A stretch of DNA of 64,000 nucleotides from Blasia pusilla (taxonomy: Eukaryota; Marchantiophyta; Marchantiopsida; Blasiales). The notes beneath the pieces are model-generated. The model saw only the letters and a list, made by a program, of their open reading frames with translations, searched no databases and had not been told where the DNA came from. A program made the position numbers and the translations under genes. Shown here one piece after another: positions 21,626 to 32,904 of this stretch (position 1 is the stretch's first letter; each line of letters opens with the position of its first letter). Where the stretch lies: the NCBI GenBank assembly GCA_050084515.1, contig CM114271.1, positions 60,326,001 to 60,390,000 of the forward strand, written 5' to 3'.

Positions 21626-23455
21626 ATCAAGATCCTCCTAATTGTGGGAAGAAATTGTTAAATCCATTAGATAGAGCAAACCATCCAATTGTGTTAGGTC
21701 CTTGCATAGTGTCTTTAGAACACCTACAATTGGTGTACAACCTTTATCCAAACAAGCAATATCTTCTAACATTTGATGATATATACAAGAAGAAGGGATA
21801 GACAGAATTGGACCTCTTCCCAAATAGTGCAAGTAGAGGAGTGCAAGCTTATCTTCATGACTTGCAAACACGTGAAGATGCTCTGCAAGAGAGAACTTTG
21901 GGTATAGAGATATATCTATTGATTTGTGCTGATTACATTGATATTTTTTTCCCATGATTTTCTGAAACATGATTTGTGGACTCAAATCATGCTTTGTTCA
22001 AAAATCACATCATTCCTACGATTATGGAGGTTGTGGTTGAAGTTACGTAGTGATACATATTTTGAAAAGAACATGATTAGTGTGCAAGCATTTCATGATG
22101 TGAATAATGCATGTCACTATGCTATGCAATTGATTTGTCTCTTTAGAGACAAATATCCCTCCCTTCCTGTTCCTCTTCATCTAATAGGATCATATTGTTG
22201 TGAAATCTTCTTTTCTAAAGTTGGAGGGATGGCGAGTCATGAGTGAAATTATAATTTTGGAGTTTTGATGCACTCGGTCTCAGGTTTAAACAAAACTGTT
22301 GCATTGGAGTAAGGTGTAGAAGAGTTGAAATTGGGAAGGGCTCACAAGAAAATGGAGCATACTAGGCATGACTTACATCCTCTCCTTCCATGTCAATTAC
22401 CAATGATTTTGGAGGATTACAACTATATCGCCATAGATGAACTTGTTGTGGATGCCTTGAAGTAGGGTTTGTGGGAGGCTCAAAATCTTTGCATACTATT
22501 AGAGATGAATCCACACACATTAGAGATTGATACAAGGCGGTGGAATACACCTTGGGTGCTACAAAACCAAATTTGGAAGAAACATGTCATTTCTATCTGG
22601 AACATGGAAACTAATCTTGATGAAGAGGCAGAACCAAAAGACAAAGTTACACCTCTTCAGGATTCAAACCTTGGGAGATCAAGCTTTCCTCCTCTGACTA
22701 AAGATGGAAATGGAGACAACTTGGAACTCGTTGATAATGCATTGTGGAACACGAGTGATACTAGTCCTACTTTACTTGGAGATGATATGCTAGATGATGG
22801 ATTGAATGATATAGATGTTGTTGGGAATGAAGTTGGTAATGTTTTTGAGGAATTCATGTCTTCAAAAATTCATAGTACGCAGGAGAGAATCAACAAAGTA
22901 ACTCCTATAGTTACATTTGAGGGGAGTTAGATATACAAGTCTTGTCTTGTTAGTCTCCTCGTGGGAAATCCTTCTCTTTCGAAAGATAGACTGAAAAGGG
23001 TCCAGCATGTAGGGAAGGTGAAGAAATCTATTCATTGGAATAGTTTCATGGAGAATAGAGATGATGAAAGTGAGAAGATTATTCTTGATACTGGATCTGA
23101 CATTCCTCTTGTATTTGCGTCAGGTCCAAGTGTTCTTCAACCATGCAGATCCACTCGAACATAATTGGCTGCAAACAAAGGGAGAGGAAAAGGAAAAGGA
23201 AAAGGCAAGACAGAAGGCCTACAGACATTAACGAGGCATCTATTTTAAGTGGATGTGATCAAATAATTTGGATAGGAAGAATTCAGAAAATAAGGAGGAA
23301 ATATGGAGCCAATTTTGCCCAATCTAGACATGAAGTGGATTTATTAAATAGACATGTCCCTCTGAATGAAAGTGGTCAATCTGTATGCCAAGTTATGTGT
23401 AATTGGTATAAGCCAATAGGCAATAGCAAGAACAAGTTTAAGGATTACTAGTAAG
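21626..23455 (+). pseudogene. Unidentified transposon protein remnant
   Basis: Plus-strand pieces share one style: ISVQAFHDVNNACHYAMQLI, LHLIGSYCCEIFFSKVGGM (about 22,175-22,237), GLNKTVALE, then an acidic C-terminal part (GDDMLDDGLNDIDVVG) and a Lys/Arg-Gly run (KGRGKGKGKGK in frame near 23,175). The GSYCCEIFFSKVGGM stretch recalls hAT- or P-like transposase C-termini (a hydrophobic LIG-x-CE-FF-S motif), but I cannot place the family. Stops at about 22,245 and 22,310 and frameshifts make it a pseudogene. Confidence 0.4.
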
Positions 23456-23889
23456 GTTTCTCTACAACGCACGAGAAATAAAAAAGTATTTAAGTAGTCC
23501 TTCTTCCGGTTCATGAAAGGAGGGGATCTGAGTGAAAGGACTAATGATATTATACAAATTCAAACTTTTTTCTTGTTGCCCGGAGCCTGTGAAACATTTT
23601 CTTGCTGCCCAACTGCCACATGTCAAACATAGAGGCGTTTGCAAATCAAGAAGGCATTCTCTCATAATAATATAGATGAGGTAGATACTAGATGGATCGA
23701 TATTGAGATGGTAGTGAGTTGGTGTCCATGTGAGTTACAAGCGGGGGTCTGGTCAAGAAATGGACTTTAGATGAGAATGATAGAAAGGCCCTTGATAAAT
23801 TCTTCGGGGATAACCATACCTTGAGGACATGATGTCCACAAACTGTTCCACGCTCTGAATGGTGTGACCAACCCGTTCACTACATGAAA

Positions 23890-24792
23890 CGGCATGTTTA
23901 AGCATTTAATGGGGGCACCCATTGATGATTACCATGAGTTCTCCCAGAGATCAACCCATAAGATTGAGGCATGGAGACTCTACTATGACCCACACTATAT
24001 TTTATGGATTTAGCCATTTTTCTGATGAGCAGGAGGAGTTAGGAGAGGCTACTTTCTCTTCCACCAGTGATGTGTTGGGAGGGATAACTCAAACAAGAGG
24101 AGTTGCAGCGTCTATTCAAGTTCGTTCTAGCTCGTGGTGGAGTTCTTTGCGGAGTCATAGATGACCTACGAGGGGATACAGAGTGAGAAGTTGCGGAGCA
24201 TCCACGACTTCCATAGGCGAAAGATGAGAGTTTGTGTGAGGCCTTCATTTGCTTGTGTTGTTTGATTAGCATCACTTAAGGGGTGAAAGAGTCTTAGGCG
24301 ATTCACGCATGGTATATAATGCTGGAGCGACATATGCAAAAACGGGTGAGGGATGGGGTACTTCTAATGCTCACCTCACCTACGTTGAGAGATGTTTTTG
24401 AGACCGTGGAGAATGTTCAATGCAACATGGTTGAGGAGAGTGGAGCATCCATGGGCTCTGTGTGAGAGCAGTAATGATTTCCTGCACCATTGGTTGGATG
24501 TGCTCGAGCTCAAGGAGGATACCGGGAGGCCGTGCCACAGAGACTTGGGCCATCATATGCCGCTCAACATCTGTTAGGGAATGTTTGTTGGGCATGTGGT
24601 GAAGCCCATCACCACTGCAATTTCATCCACCATGGTAGTGGAAGCGTGTCGCAGCATGGAGGAGGAGATGGGCCTGCACGAGGAGTATATTTGTCTGACC
24701 ATTTTTAGAGGTATGGTCATTCATGCGCCAGGTGTTTTAGCCTACACCCTAAGTTACGTCCGGACCGGGACAAGAGAAAGCACCAGAGCGAG
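23890..24792 (+). pseudogene. Outer Ty3/gypsy copy, gag 5' part
   Basis: This matches the inner gypsy gag region frame by frame: DDYHEFS, AWRLYYDPHY, EKLRSIHDFHRR and AIHAWYIMLE, with frameshifts and stops. It stops at GCGAG (24,788-24,792), where the inner gypsy is inserted. The next part of the same gag resumes near 45,516. Gag would form the retroelement particle. Confidence 0.8.
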
Positions 24793-25318
24793 TTTTCTAT
24801 CACGACTGTTAGGATAGATCAGTGGGATCTAGCAGAGCGTCTGCACGAGTAGTGGAGGACAAACCCAAGAGGTCAAGGATAACCTATTGAAGCCCCGGGA
24901 AACTTGAGAGAGCAGGTTTCCCCTTCGTTTCGGCTCATTTAGAGCCATATAGAGAAATTCACTATTTCGGGTAAGTTTCCATGTTGGGGATAATTGACTT
25001 TCCACTTCTGGAAGTAGCTCTTGACCCGCTACAGCAAATTAAGAGCCAAGGAGGTGACCTGCGAGCATAGGTTATCATTGAGAGGGCTTGGGAGAGGGAA
25101 GGGGGTATACCTCCAAGAGAGAGAGCTTAAGAGCTCATTCTTTGCATTTTCCGATTTTGTTGAACCTCTTGGCATAAGGCGGCGGAGCTATGGTCCTTTG
25201 CCTTGTGAGTGTAATTCAAGCCTCTCATTAGGAGAGTGGGTTTGGTTTGGCCTGAGAGAGTGTACACTTTTGAGAGCTATGGTGTGAGATGGTGTAGAGA
25301 GAGATTGGATCTTATTTT
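24793..25318 (+). mobile_element. Inner gypsy 5' LTR (homologous part)
   Basis: About 515 bp beginning ATCACGACTGTTAGGATAG (24,799) match 44,887-45,400 closely in the same orientation. Possible target duplications flank the pair: GCGAG at 24,788 and GCGAA at 45,516. The two LTRs differ at many sites, implying an old insertion. The true 3' end of this LTR is not resolved because the copies part at about 25,318. Confidence 0.75.
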
Positions 25319-26998
25319 ACTAAGAGAGAATGAGAGAATGAGAGAGCTTCATGGGGGAGCTCGCTGGTCACTTGCTGTTTTTGCAGGTTGGGGACCGTGT
25401 TCCCCGTTCAGCTGCTCATGGGAGTGCTCACCGGATCAAGGGCTGCTTTGATTGTTCTTTGCATTTGCCAATTTTTCGTGTGAAAAAGTGGGCCGCGGAA
25501 GCGCTGCCCAAATTCTAATAGGGATTGCTTATGAGAGCAGGTTGCCCCATGCCGGCGCTCTCGAGAGCACCATGTAGCTTACTGATTTGTATTTTTACAG
25601 ATTTTAAATTTTTGTTGGGAGAAATCAGCGCGGAAGCGCTGCCAATTTTTTTGTAGGAGAAAGAGATATTGGGATTTACGATAGTCCCTGTCAATTTTTA
25701 CTGGAATGTCTGATTCTAAATATTTTTTAACGTTGTTGAAGATTGTGAAGCTTTGCACGTTGTCCAAAAAACAATGTGGAGTGGAGTGGAGGGTCTTCCA
25801 CGACGTTCACTGATTATTTGACTTGCATCGCCACCACCTACTTTGTTTTGGCTGCCATCGTCGTCATCAACCAGTGATGGCACATGACCTCCGGTTATGG
25901 TGTTTGAGTTTTTATTTCATGCTGCTATGTTGTGATTGGTAGTCGCACAATGACGATCGAGTATCGTGTCGTGACGCCCGTAGTCGCAATGCGCCGCTGA
26001 TTGTTGCGCCGTGCCGCTCGTGGCCGCACCGCACTGTCTCGATCGCGGAACCGCTCCTTCACTAAGGAGCAGAGCGTGTGAATTTCTGATTGAGGAGGGT
26101 ATGCCTCCAAGAGCTGCACCCCATTCCTGAGTGTCGTGTTGTTTGTAGCCGTTCCGTGCCGCCAGTGCCGCACGAGACCGCTCGACTTGCACCACACATC
26201 AAGGAGATTGAGGAGCGTCAGTACAAGAGGAGTACGACTTGCTGATTGGAGTAGTTGTCTTCATGACCGAGTTGGGGTCGAGATTTGCAGTTGCAGAGGA
26301 GCGACATCGACATGTATTTAGGTTATCCATTCTGGTCCTTTACCCTGCACGTGTGAGGGATTCTGGGATTTGGGTAGTTTATTTGGGGATATTGGTTTGT
26401 GTGGATGCTAAGAGCATCATTCATAAATGTGGTCTAGGGGACATAGATCTATGTGGGATGTCAGTAGTTGAGGGTAGGTTGTCGATGAGATGATACCCTG
26501 GTCAATTTTCCGCACCACGCCGCGTATTGCCGCACATTATACGTTTCGGGAAGGGAGAGTGTAGATTGAGTGCCGCATGTTTGGGATGAGAGATTAAGGG
26601 ATTACTCGTGAGGTTGAGAGTGACCGGGTGAGAGGGGCACGAGGGTCATCGCGGCGTCCGTTCGGGACTTTGAGAGGCGAGGTGGTGACCCGAGAGTAGC
26701 TCTAGAGGTTTTACGCAGAGTGGCGTGAGGTTCCGAGGGTCTCCACGTGAGGGACCACCTCGACCTGCTTTTGTGTCACTGTCAGACGAGGGTGAGAGTG
26801 CATAGGAGTTTGTGAGCACATCGCCACATATTGTGAGTGGTCCTACCAGTTGGGCATACGAGATGGACGACTAGGGTAGAGGACCGCGTAGGTTTTCAGG
26901 TGCGGTAGGCAGGATTGAGTTGCACGATTTCATAGCATAGTTTAGGAGTTGGTGCAACTCCTAGCGAGCCAGGAACTCTAGAGACTTCAACTTGTTTA
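25319..26998 (+). other. Inner gypsy leader / rest of LTR, no gene
   Basis: Non-coding. Contains two GCGGAAGCGCTGCC motifs (about 25,497 and 25,630) and a CpG-rich stretch (25,930-26,240). ORFs here are short products of GC-rich composition. No primer binding site identified. Confidence 0.5.
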
Positions 26999-28137
26999 CA
27001 GCATGGAACCGTATGTTCCAACATTTAGAGGGGGCGCTCATGGACGATTACCATGAGTTCTCCCACATATATGCTCAGGAGATTAAGGCATGGCGACTCT
27101 ATTATGACCCACACTATGTCATGGACGGAGCCGTTCCCAGATAAGGAGAAGGAGTCAGGAGAGGCAACTTCCTCTTCCACTAGTGATGTTTTAGGAGGGG
27201 TCACTCGCACTGGAGCAGTTGCACCATCTAGTTGAGTTCGTCCCAGGTTCAACCCCGTGGTTGAGTTCTTCGTTGAGTTGAGGGCCAGGTACCAAGGGTA
27301 CGGACGGAGAAGTTGCGGAGCATCCATGACTTCCAGAGGCGCATGGGTGAGAGTATACGTGAGGCTTATACTCGCTTGCGTCGGTTGATTAAATTCACTC
27401 AGGGGGTGACGGAGGCTCAAGCTATCCACTCATGGTACGCGATGCTAGATCAAACCCTACGAACATGGGTGCGGGAGGGATGCTTCTTATAAACACCTTC
27501 CCTACGTTGAGAGATATTTTAAGGACCGTTGAGAACACAGAGCGCAACATGGCGGAGGAGAGGGTAGCCACCATGTGTTTTAGGCGAGAGCAGTCACGAT
27601 TGGCTACACCATCTGTGCTACAATGTGGACTATGAGATAGATCGACTGTGGCACCACGAGCTCAGGGAGGATACCGGGCGGCCATGCCACAAAGACCTAC
27701 GCCTTCAGATGCGGCTCAGCCCCAGCCGCCTACTTTTACTTGTTGGTCATGTGGTGGAGCCCATCATTAGCACGATTGCACTCGTCAGGGTCATGGACGT
27801 GTGCCTCAACATGGAGGAGGAGATGGTGCTGCACCAAGAGGTTATCAGTGTGACTATTGTTTGAGGTATGGTCATACGCGTGCCAGGTGTTTCAGATTAC
27901 ATTTTGAGTCACGTCCGGACCAAGGGCCACAAAGGGCACCAGAGCGAGAAGCCGGTCCGGGTGGACCTAGAGATCGTGCACCAGGTGGTCATGTTGGGGG
28001 ACGAGGAGCTGAAGTTTCCCGACATGGTGGTGGAGCCGCCCATGGAGGAGGTAGAGTACCACCACCTAGACATGCCGAGGGAGACGCCGGACGTGAGGCT
28101 AGGATGGCTGCTCAGATGCAGCAGTTACAGGAGTAGA
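26999..28137 (+). pseudogene. Inner gypsy gag with two zinc knuckles
   Basis: Capsid-type sequence: MDDYHEFSHIYAQEIKAWRL, FNPVVEFFVELRARYQGYG, then KLRSIHDFQRRMGESIREAY and AIHSWYAMLDQTLRTWVREG. The nucleocapsid part has a degenerate knuckle (CWSCGGAHH, about 27,740) and a clean CCHC knuckle, CDYCLRYGHTRARC (about 27,862-27,903), followed by an Arg/Gly/Pro-rich tail. At least three frameshifts. In contrast to the downstream pro-methyltransferase segment, gag has lost its frame. Confidence 0.85.
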
Positions 28138-28639
28138 TTGGCGCTATGGCATTGAAGTTACACGATACCGGATCCATGGCATCGACATCATATGGAGCAA
28201 CCAGAGATATGGAGGATCCTGGTTGGATGTGCGGGGTTGCCCAGATGGAGGCCACCGTTGTTATGACACGTGGAGCAGTCGCAGAGTTGAATCCACAGCG
28301 AGGGGAAGCCAGAAAATAGACCAGGCTTCCTCAGTCTTTCACGTTGTCCGAAGCTATGAGGATCCCATCGATGGGTCCTCATGAAAGTTCTTGGAGAGTT
28401 TGTGATGTTGTTGGTGTGCTTGCACGGAGGGCAATGGGAGAAGGGAGTGCGATGACTCCTATTGTTGATGCTCAAGAGGGGCATGTGTCGAGCACGTTGT
28501 TGGGGGCAGCCATGATTGTGTACAACACTTCTTTATTTTCTACTTTCGATGTTATGACGTTGGGGGTCCGCCCGCCGAGGCTTTTGGGCTGGCCGCTTCA
28601 CTATGTGAGCGCGGAGTTGGATTTCCTGCATCATGTTCA

Positions 28640-29512
28640 GAGGTGATTGCAGAGGAGGTGATGGACGTGCCCTTACAGCGGATGCTCGGGCCGTCCATGT
28701 CAGCTTCATGGCAAGCTACGGCTACTAGGATGGCGGAGATGCTCGCTGGACCCGCGATAGAGTGTGCCATGGCTTCTCCTTGTGTTGTGTTGTTGGATAA
28801 CCGAGGAGAGGTCTTCCTGTTGGTGAGTCTCGGAGGTAGAGCCTTTAGTTTGCAGCACGTCTTGTTGGATTCAGGAGCGTAACCCTTGATGTTGGGGAAA
28901 GCGTCATTCAGAGGATTGGGCTTGATGAGAGCCGATGTGAAGCGTTGTCCATTCCGGATACACACATCCTTGGATGGAGCGAGTACCACACAATGTATCA
29001 CCCGACAGGAGGTCGTGGTGAGGATTCGCCTCGGACATCCTACAGATGAGTCCATGGTGCGAGCCAAGGCGATAGTGACTGATGCACAGTCCTATGACGT
29101 CTTGGTTGGTGGAGTAGTATTATACTTGATGGGATTTTCCCTAGATTACTGGGAGGAGTCAACATCCAAAAAACGAGGATGGCAGTCAGGTGATGGGCAC
29201 CTTAGCTCATTACTTGTTCGACTCACAGGTGTAGTGATTGAGCGACGGCCAGGAGAGGTGACGATCTTAGCAACAATTAGCAGTGCCATCACTCGGCCTA
29301 GTGATTTGATTGAGGGACATGTCCATGTAGAGGATTCTCCCATTTCTGACATTTCTATGGAGAGGAGTGTTATGGTAGCCGCATCATTCTGTGGAGGAGA
29401 GGTGTCGTTGTGCGGCTCGACTGAGGAGCTTCAACGATTGGCAGATGAGCACGTGCAGACCGCATGGAGCGAGGCGTTTGCACCAGAGCGTGACGGGTCT
29501 GAGGAACCCTAG
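28640..29512 (+). pseudogene. Inner gypsy retropepsin-like protease
   Basis: A frame runs through VLLDSGA (the catalytic DSG triad, about 28,862-28,879), a stop at 28,880, then PLMLGKASFRGLGL, TRQEVVVRI, and SYDVLVGGVVLYLMGF (the hydrophobic-Gly segment near the C-terminus). This is the order of clan AA retroelement proteases that cleave Gag-Pol. The same reading frame continues without an indel into the methyltransferase domain. Protease normally leads to RT; here it leads to a methyltransferase. Confidence 0.75.
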
Positions 29513-29587
29513 ATAGCTAGGAGTGCTACGATGATACCCTTGGATGCCACACCCATTGTGTGGTGTATCTCGGAGGAGAGTATTTGA

Positions 29588-30580
29588 GTGTTAGATCTCT
29601 TTGGAGGGATTAGCACTAGGTTAGTTGTTGTTTTGCAGGCAGGAGTGCAAGTGTAGCAATACCTGTATGTGGAGAGTGATGATGTTGCAAGGTGCCTCTT
29701 ACTACGATATGTGGCGCAATTATGCCTACGTTTTTCTGACTTATTGTCAGGGTTCGCGGTACAAGGGTACTAGAGTTCCCTACCGAAGGATATTTCGTTG
29801 CTAGGGGCACAAGACTTAGAGCGCGTAGGGACCATTGAGTTGGTCATTGCCGGTTGGCCATGTCAGGGCCAATCGAGTGTTGGACGAGGCAACGGGTTGC
29901 CTGACACTCGGTCCAGGTTGTTTTGGAAGATGTTGAGGGTCTTACGGCAGTTGCAGGAGCATGAGTCTCATTCTCCAACCTACATTCTGGAGAATATGCT
30001 GATCTTAGGAGACTCCAAGTCACGAGTGGTGACAAGTGTTCATCAGGTGCGTGCCTGTATTGGCCGAGCCGTGTTCTTGGATGCAACGAGTGTAGGTTCT
30101 AGAGCCCATCGCCCGCGTCTATCGTGGACCAACTTGGTGCCCCATGCGGTGTTACGAAGGGCGTAGGCGAGAGTGGAGGGCCCCTCCCATTTGTTAGTGG
30201 ATTCCATTACGGATCGATGGCCGTCGATCGAGGTGTGAGGCACGATGATCAACCATTGTTGATTGTGGTGAGCCCGTGACGCAACCTTGCCCACGGTTGT
30301 TATTTTTCCTGCTTCCTATGCATACAAGGAGACGAGTCCTAGCTTGGTTTGGGATGACATGGTTCACCGGTTGGTGGAGCCCAACGCCGACGAGAGAAAG
30401 CGAGCAATGGGATTTCCAACATGAGTGACAGCAATACTGTCAGTGTGAGAGGCATCATGACGCCATGTTATGGGTCAGGCTACGAGAGAAAGCGAGCAAT
30501 GGGATTTCCAACATGAGTGACAAGAGTACTGTCAGTGTGAGAGGCATCATGACGCCATGTCTTGGGTCAGGCGATGGACC
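29588..30580 (+). pseudogene. Cytosine-5 DNA methyltransferase domain inside the gypsy pol region (DNMT3-like)
   Basis: In order: motif I VLDLFGGISTRLVVVL (29,588 on; AdoMet site), an acidic VESDD strand (motif II), motif IV ELVIAGWPCQGQS with the catalytic Cys codon at 29,861-29,863, motif VI LENM (Glu codon at 29,990), motif VIII VGSRAHRPRLSWTN (about 30,085-30,130), and motifs IX-X ERKRAMGFPT then RHVMGQA (about 30,391-30,480). The spacing and the AHR-x-R-x-x-W-x-N and ER-x-GFP boxes are closest to DNMT3; PCQG in motif IV is more like DNMT1 or bacterial enzymes. The frame is the protease frame, with stop codons but no indel until a 92-bp tandem duplication at 30,391. Now inactive; ancestral role would be cytosine methylation. 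Confidence 0.85.
30391..30574 (+). repeat. 92-bp tandem duplication in methyltransferase motifs IX-X
   Basis: Unit 1 is 30,391-30,482 and unit 2 is 30,483-30,574, both starting CGAGAGAAAGCGAGCAATGG. 92 is not a multiple of 3, so the duplication shifts the frame and would disrupt the C-terminal part of the domain. Confidence 0.92.
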
Positions 30581-30846
30581 TAAAATGCTTGACATGGATC
30601 TTCATCTTGGGAGTGGTTGAGTAGCACCATATGAGATAGAGACAAATCACAGCGGTTGCGTTGGTGAGCCCCATGCCTACCAAGACGGTGGAGGCAGTGG
30701 CTGGGGGCGAGACCCGAGGAGATCTACACACTAGGGGAGATCGGTAGAGACACCATTGGACTTCTTGGGATGTTTTGCATATACTCCAGGAGATGATAGC
30801 CACAACATCGAGCGTGGTTCCGGGCACTGCACGTGGAGGAGATCAC

Positions 30847-30864
30847 ACTAGTAGAAAAGGGGCT
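30847..30864 (+). repeat. CACTA 5' terminal inverted repeat
   Basis: CACTAGTAGAAAAGGGGC. It starts immediately after GATCA of the gypsy coding remnant (YTPGDDSHNIERGSG frame), giving a sharp insertion boundary. Confidence 0.8.
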
Positions 30865-31789
30865 ATTTTAAACTCAAGTGTCAGTGATTCATGTTACTAA
30901 GAGTCATTAAAACTACTTATACTTACTCACCAACCAATCAAGTGACTCGTTTATTACTCATACTATCATGGAGTCACAATTACTTACAAGAGGAAAATAG
31001 AGAGAATAAGTTTTTTTAATCTACTAATTCATGCTTAATAGCTCATGAACTACTTCTTTATATTTATGAATAATGATAGGTCCTCTAGAAGGCACTTAAG
31101 AAACAACTATATCTCAAGGGAGAGGGGCAAAAGGTGTGCTACTAGGGGTTAGAAAACTGACTAACACTTACTAAGGCAAGAGAGGATATTATAACTAGAG
31201 ATCTTCAGAAGGAAAGATGAGAAAACGAAGTTAACCCTAAGACATTAGAAGCCTAAACCTGCGGGCTTTGTTCAAGCACACCGTCATCCAAAGGCGCGCT
31301 TTCCCTTTCGCGCACTCACTCTTCATTTTTTCCGAGAACTTTGCGGAGGGCTTTATGTGTGAAAGTAGAAGGAGGGTGTGTGGTGTAAGCACCATTCGAG
31401 TGGAAGTAGCTGACTCGACTCCATCGGTAAATTTTTGCCTTGTGAGTTGTTCCATTTGCTCAAATTATGTTTTTTTCTGAAAATTTGTGAGACACTTTAT
31501 TTTATTTGTTCCGTGTTGAGTTTTTTTCGCGAGTTGCCGTAGTTTTTTGAGGCAATGCGTCACCATTTGCAGTGTTGAATCTTCTGCGTTTGTTCACTGG
31601 TAGGTTCTATATAGTTAACACATCATCCATCCACCTCATCCCACCACTTATCCACTTGCCCTGCTCCATGCCACTTAATACTTATTCAATTTGTCTCCTT
31701 CACAACCGCGGCTAGCACATCGACAACAAACGGATTCCCATCTTCACTTGTCCACTATTACTCCAACAACAAACAAACATGGATCAATC

Positions 31790-31967
<178 letters not shown>

Positions 31968-32028
31968 TGCGCTATAAACAACATTGTTTGTGAAAGCAGT
32001 TTTGAAGAGGCTCTCTTGAGCTTCTTCC

Positions 32029-32485
32029 ATGGAGTGCACCAATTTGGACCAAGGTCTACTACATGTTGAGAATGGGAAACGAGACGGGAATAGTAGCGAT
32101 GCCAAAGTCACGGAGCTTCGATCCGTGGATCACATGTTGATCAACCATGTGGGAGAATTAGGGAAACGTCAATTTTGGCACTTTGTGCTCATCAATTTGG
32201 CGTGGATTGTGGAGGCATTGCAAACAATGGTGTTGATTGTTGGCAACCTTGTACCCAAATTGCGATCTATGGATTGACCTAGAATCAAGAACACCTCATC
32301 GGCAACTCAAATTTGTTCTCCTATTTCACAGTTGTGTCCCTTGAATCCTTGATCGTGGGAGTGGGTCGGTGGGAAGAGTGCTTCAGTGGTACATGAGTGG
32401 AACCTCATATGTGGAAGCGCATACAAAGTCGGTCCATGTTGATCTTCGTTCTTCATTGGTGCCCTCTACAATACATTTCTTATCA
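32029..32485 (+). pseudogene. Captured fragment of an organic cation/carnitine transporter (OCT) gene
   Basis: One frame encodes VDHMLINHVGELGKRQFWHF and LINLAWIVEALQTMVLIVG, then after stops at 32,275 and 32,350 SWEWVGGKSASVVHEWNLIC and FFIGALYNT. This is the N-terminal cytosolic lead, first membrane helix and the conserved SWEW-x-GG loop of plant OCT transporters of the major facilitator superfamily. The rest of the roughly 500-residue protein is absent. Lying inside a CACTA element, it is most simply a captured gene piece. Confidence 0.7.
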
Positions 32486-32904
32486 TTTTTAGTCTGAATT
32501 CTTTATCACCTTGATTACGCGTCGATCATAGAGAACTTTCTAGAAAATCTTGCAGTGTGTCTCTTGAGTCCGCCCCTTTTTATCTCAAGCCAGATCTCTC
32601 CTTGGATGCAAGCAGGGATAAGCCTTTCATTCAAAGTGACTCGCGTGTTGTAAACCTCAAGTCTTGCGTGGTTTTGGAGTATGAACCGACGTGTGCATCG
32701 GCTCTTACCGCACACATCTTACACGAGCTTGCCTTTCCAGAGAAGCATTGCTTATGTTCAAGGATCGTTCTCCCTCTCCTATCCTCTTCTCTTCTCCTCT
32801 CAAATGCAATCTCACATAATATGTTGCATAGTAGCGCATTCCGATGCGCTACTAGGCGACGGACGAGCTTTGCTTTGCTCTAATCTCCTCACCTCTACTC
32901 ACGT

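Noticed and set aside
25917-26197. Pair of about 90-codon minus-strand ORFs
   Set aside because: Opposite to the gypsy direction, in CpG-rich leader; Ala/Arg-rich chance frames.
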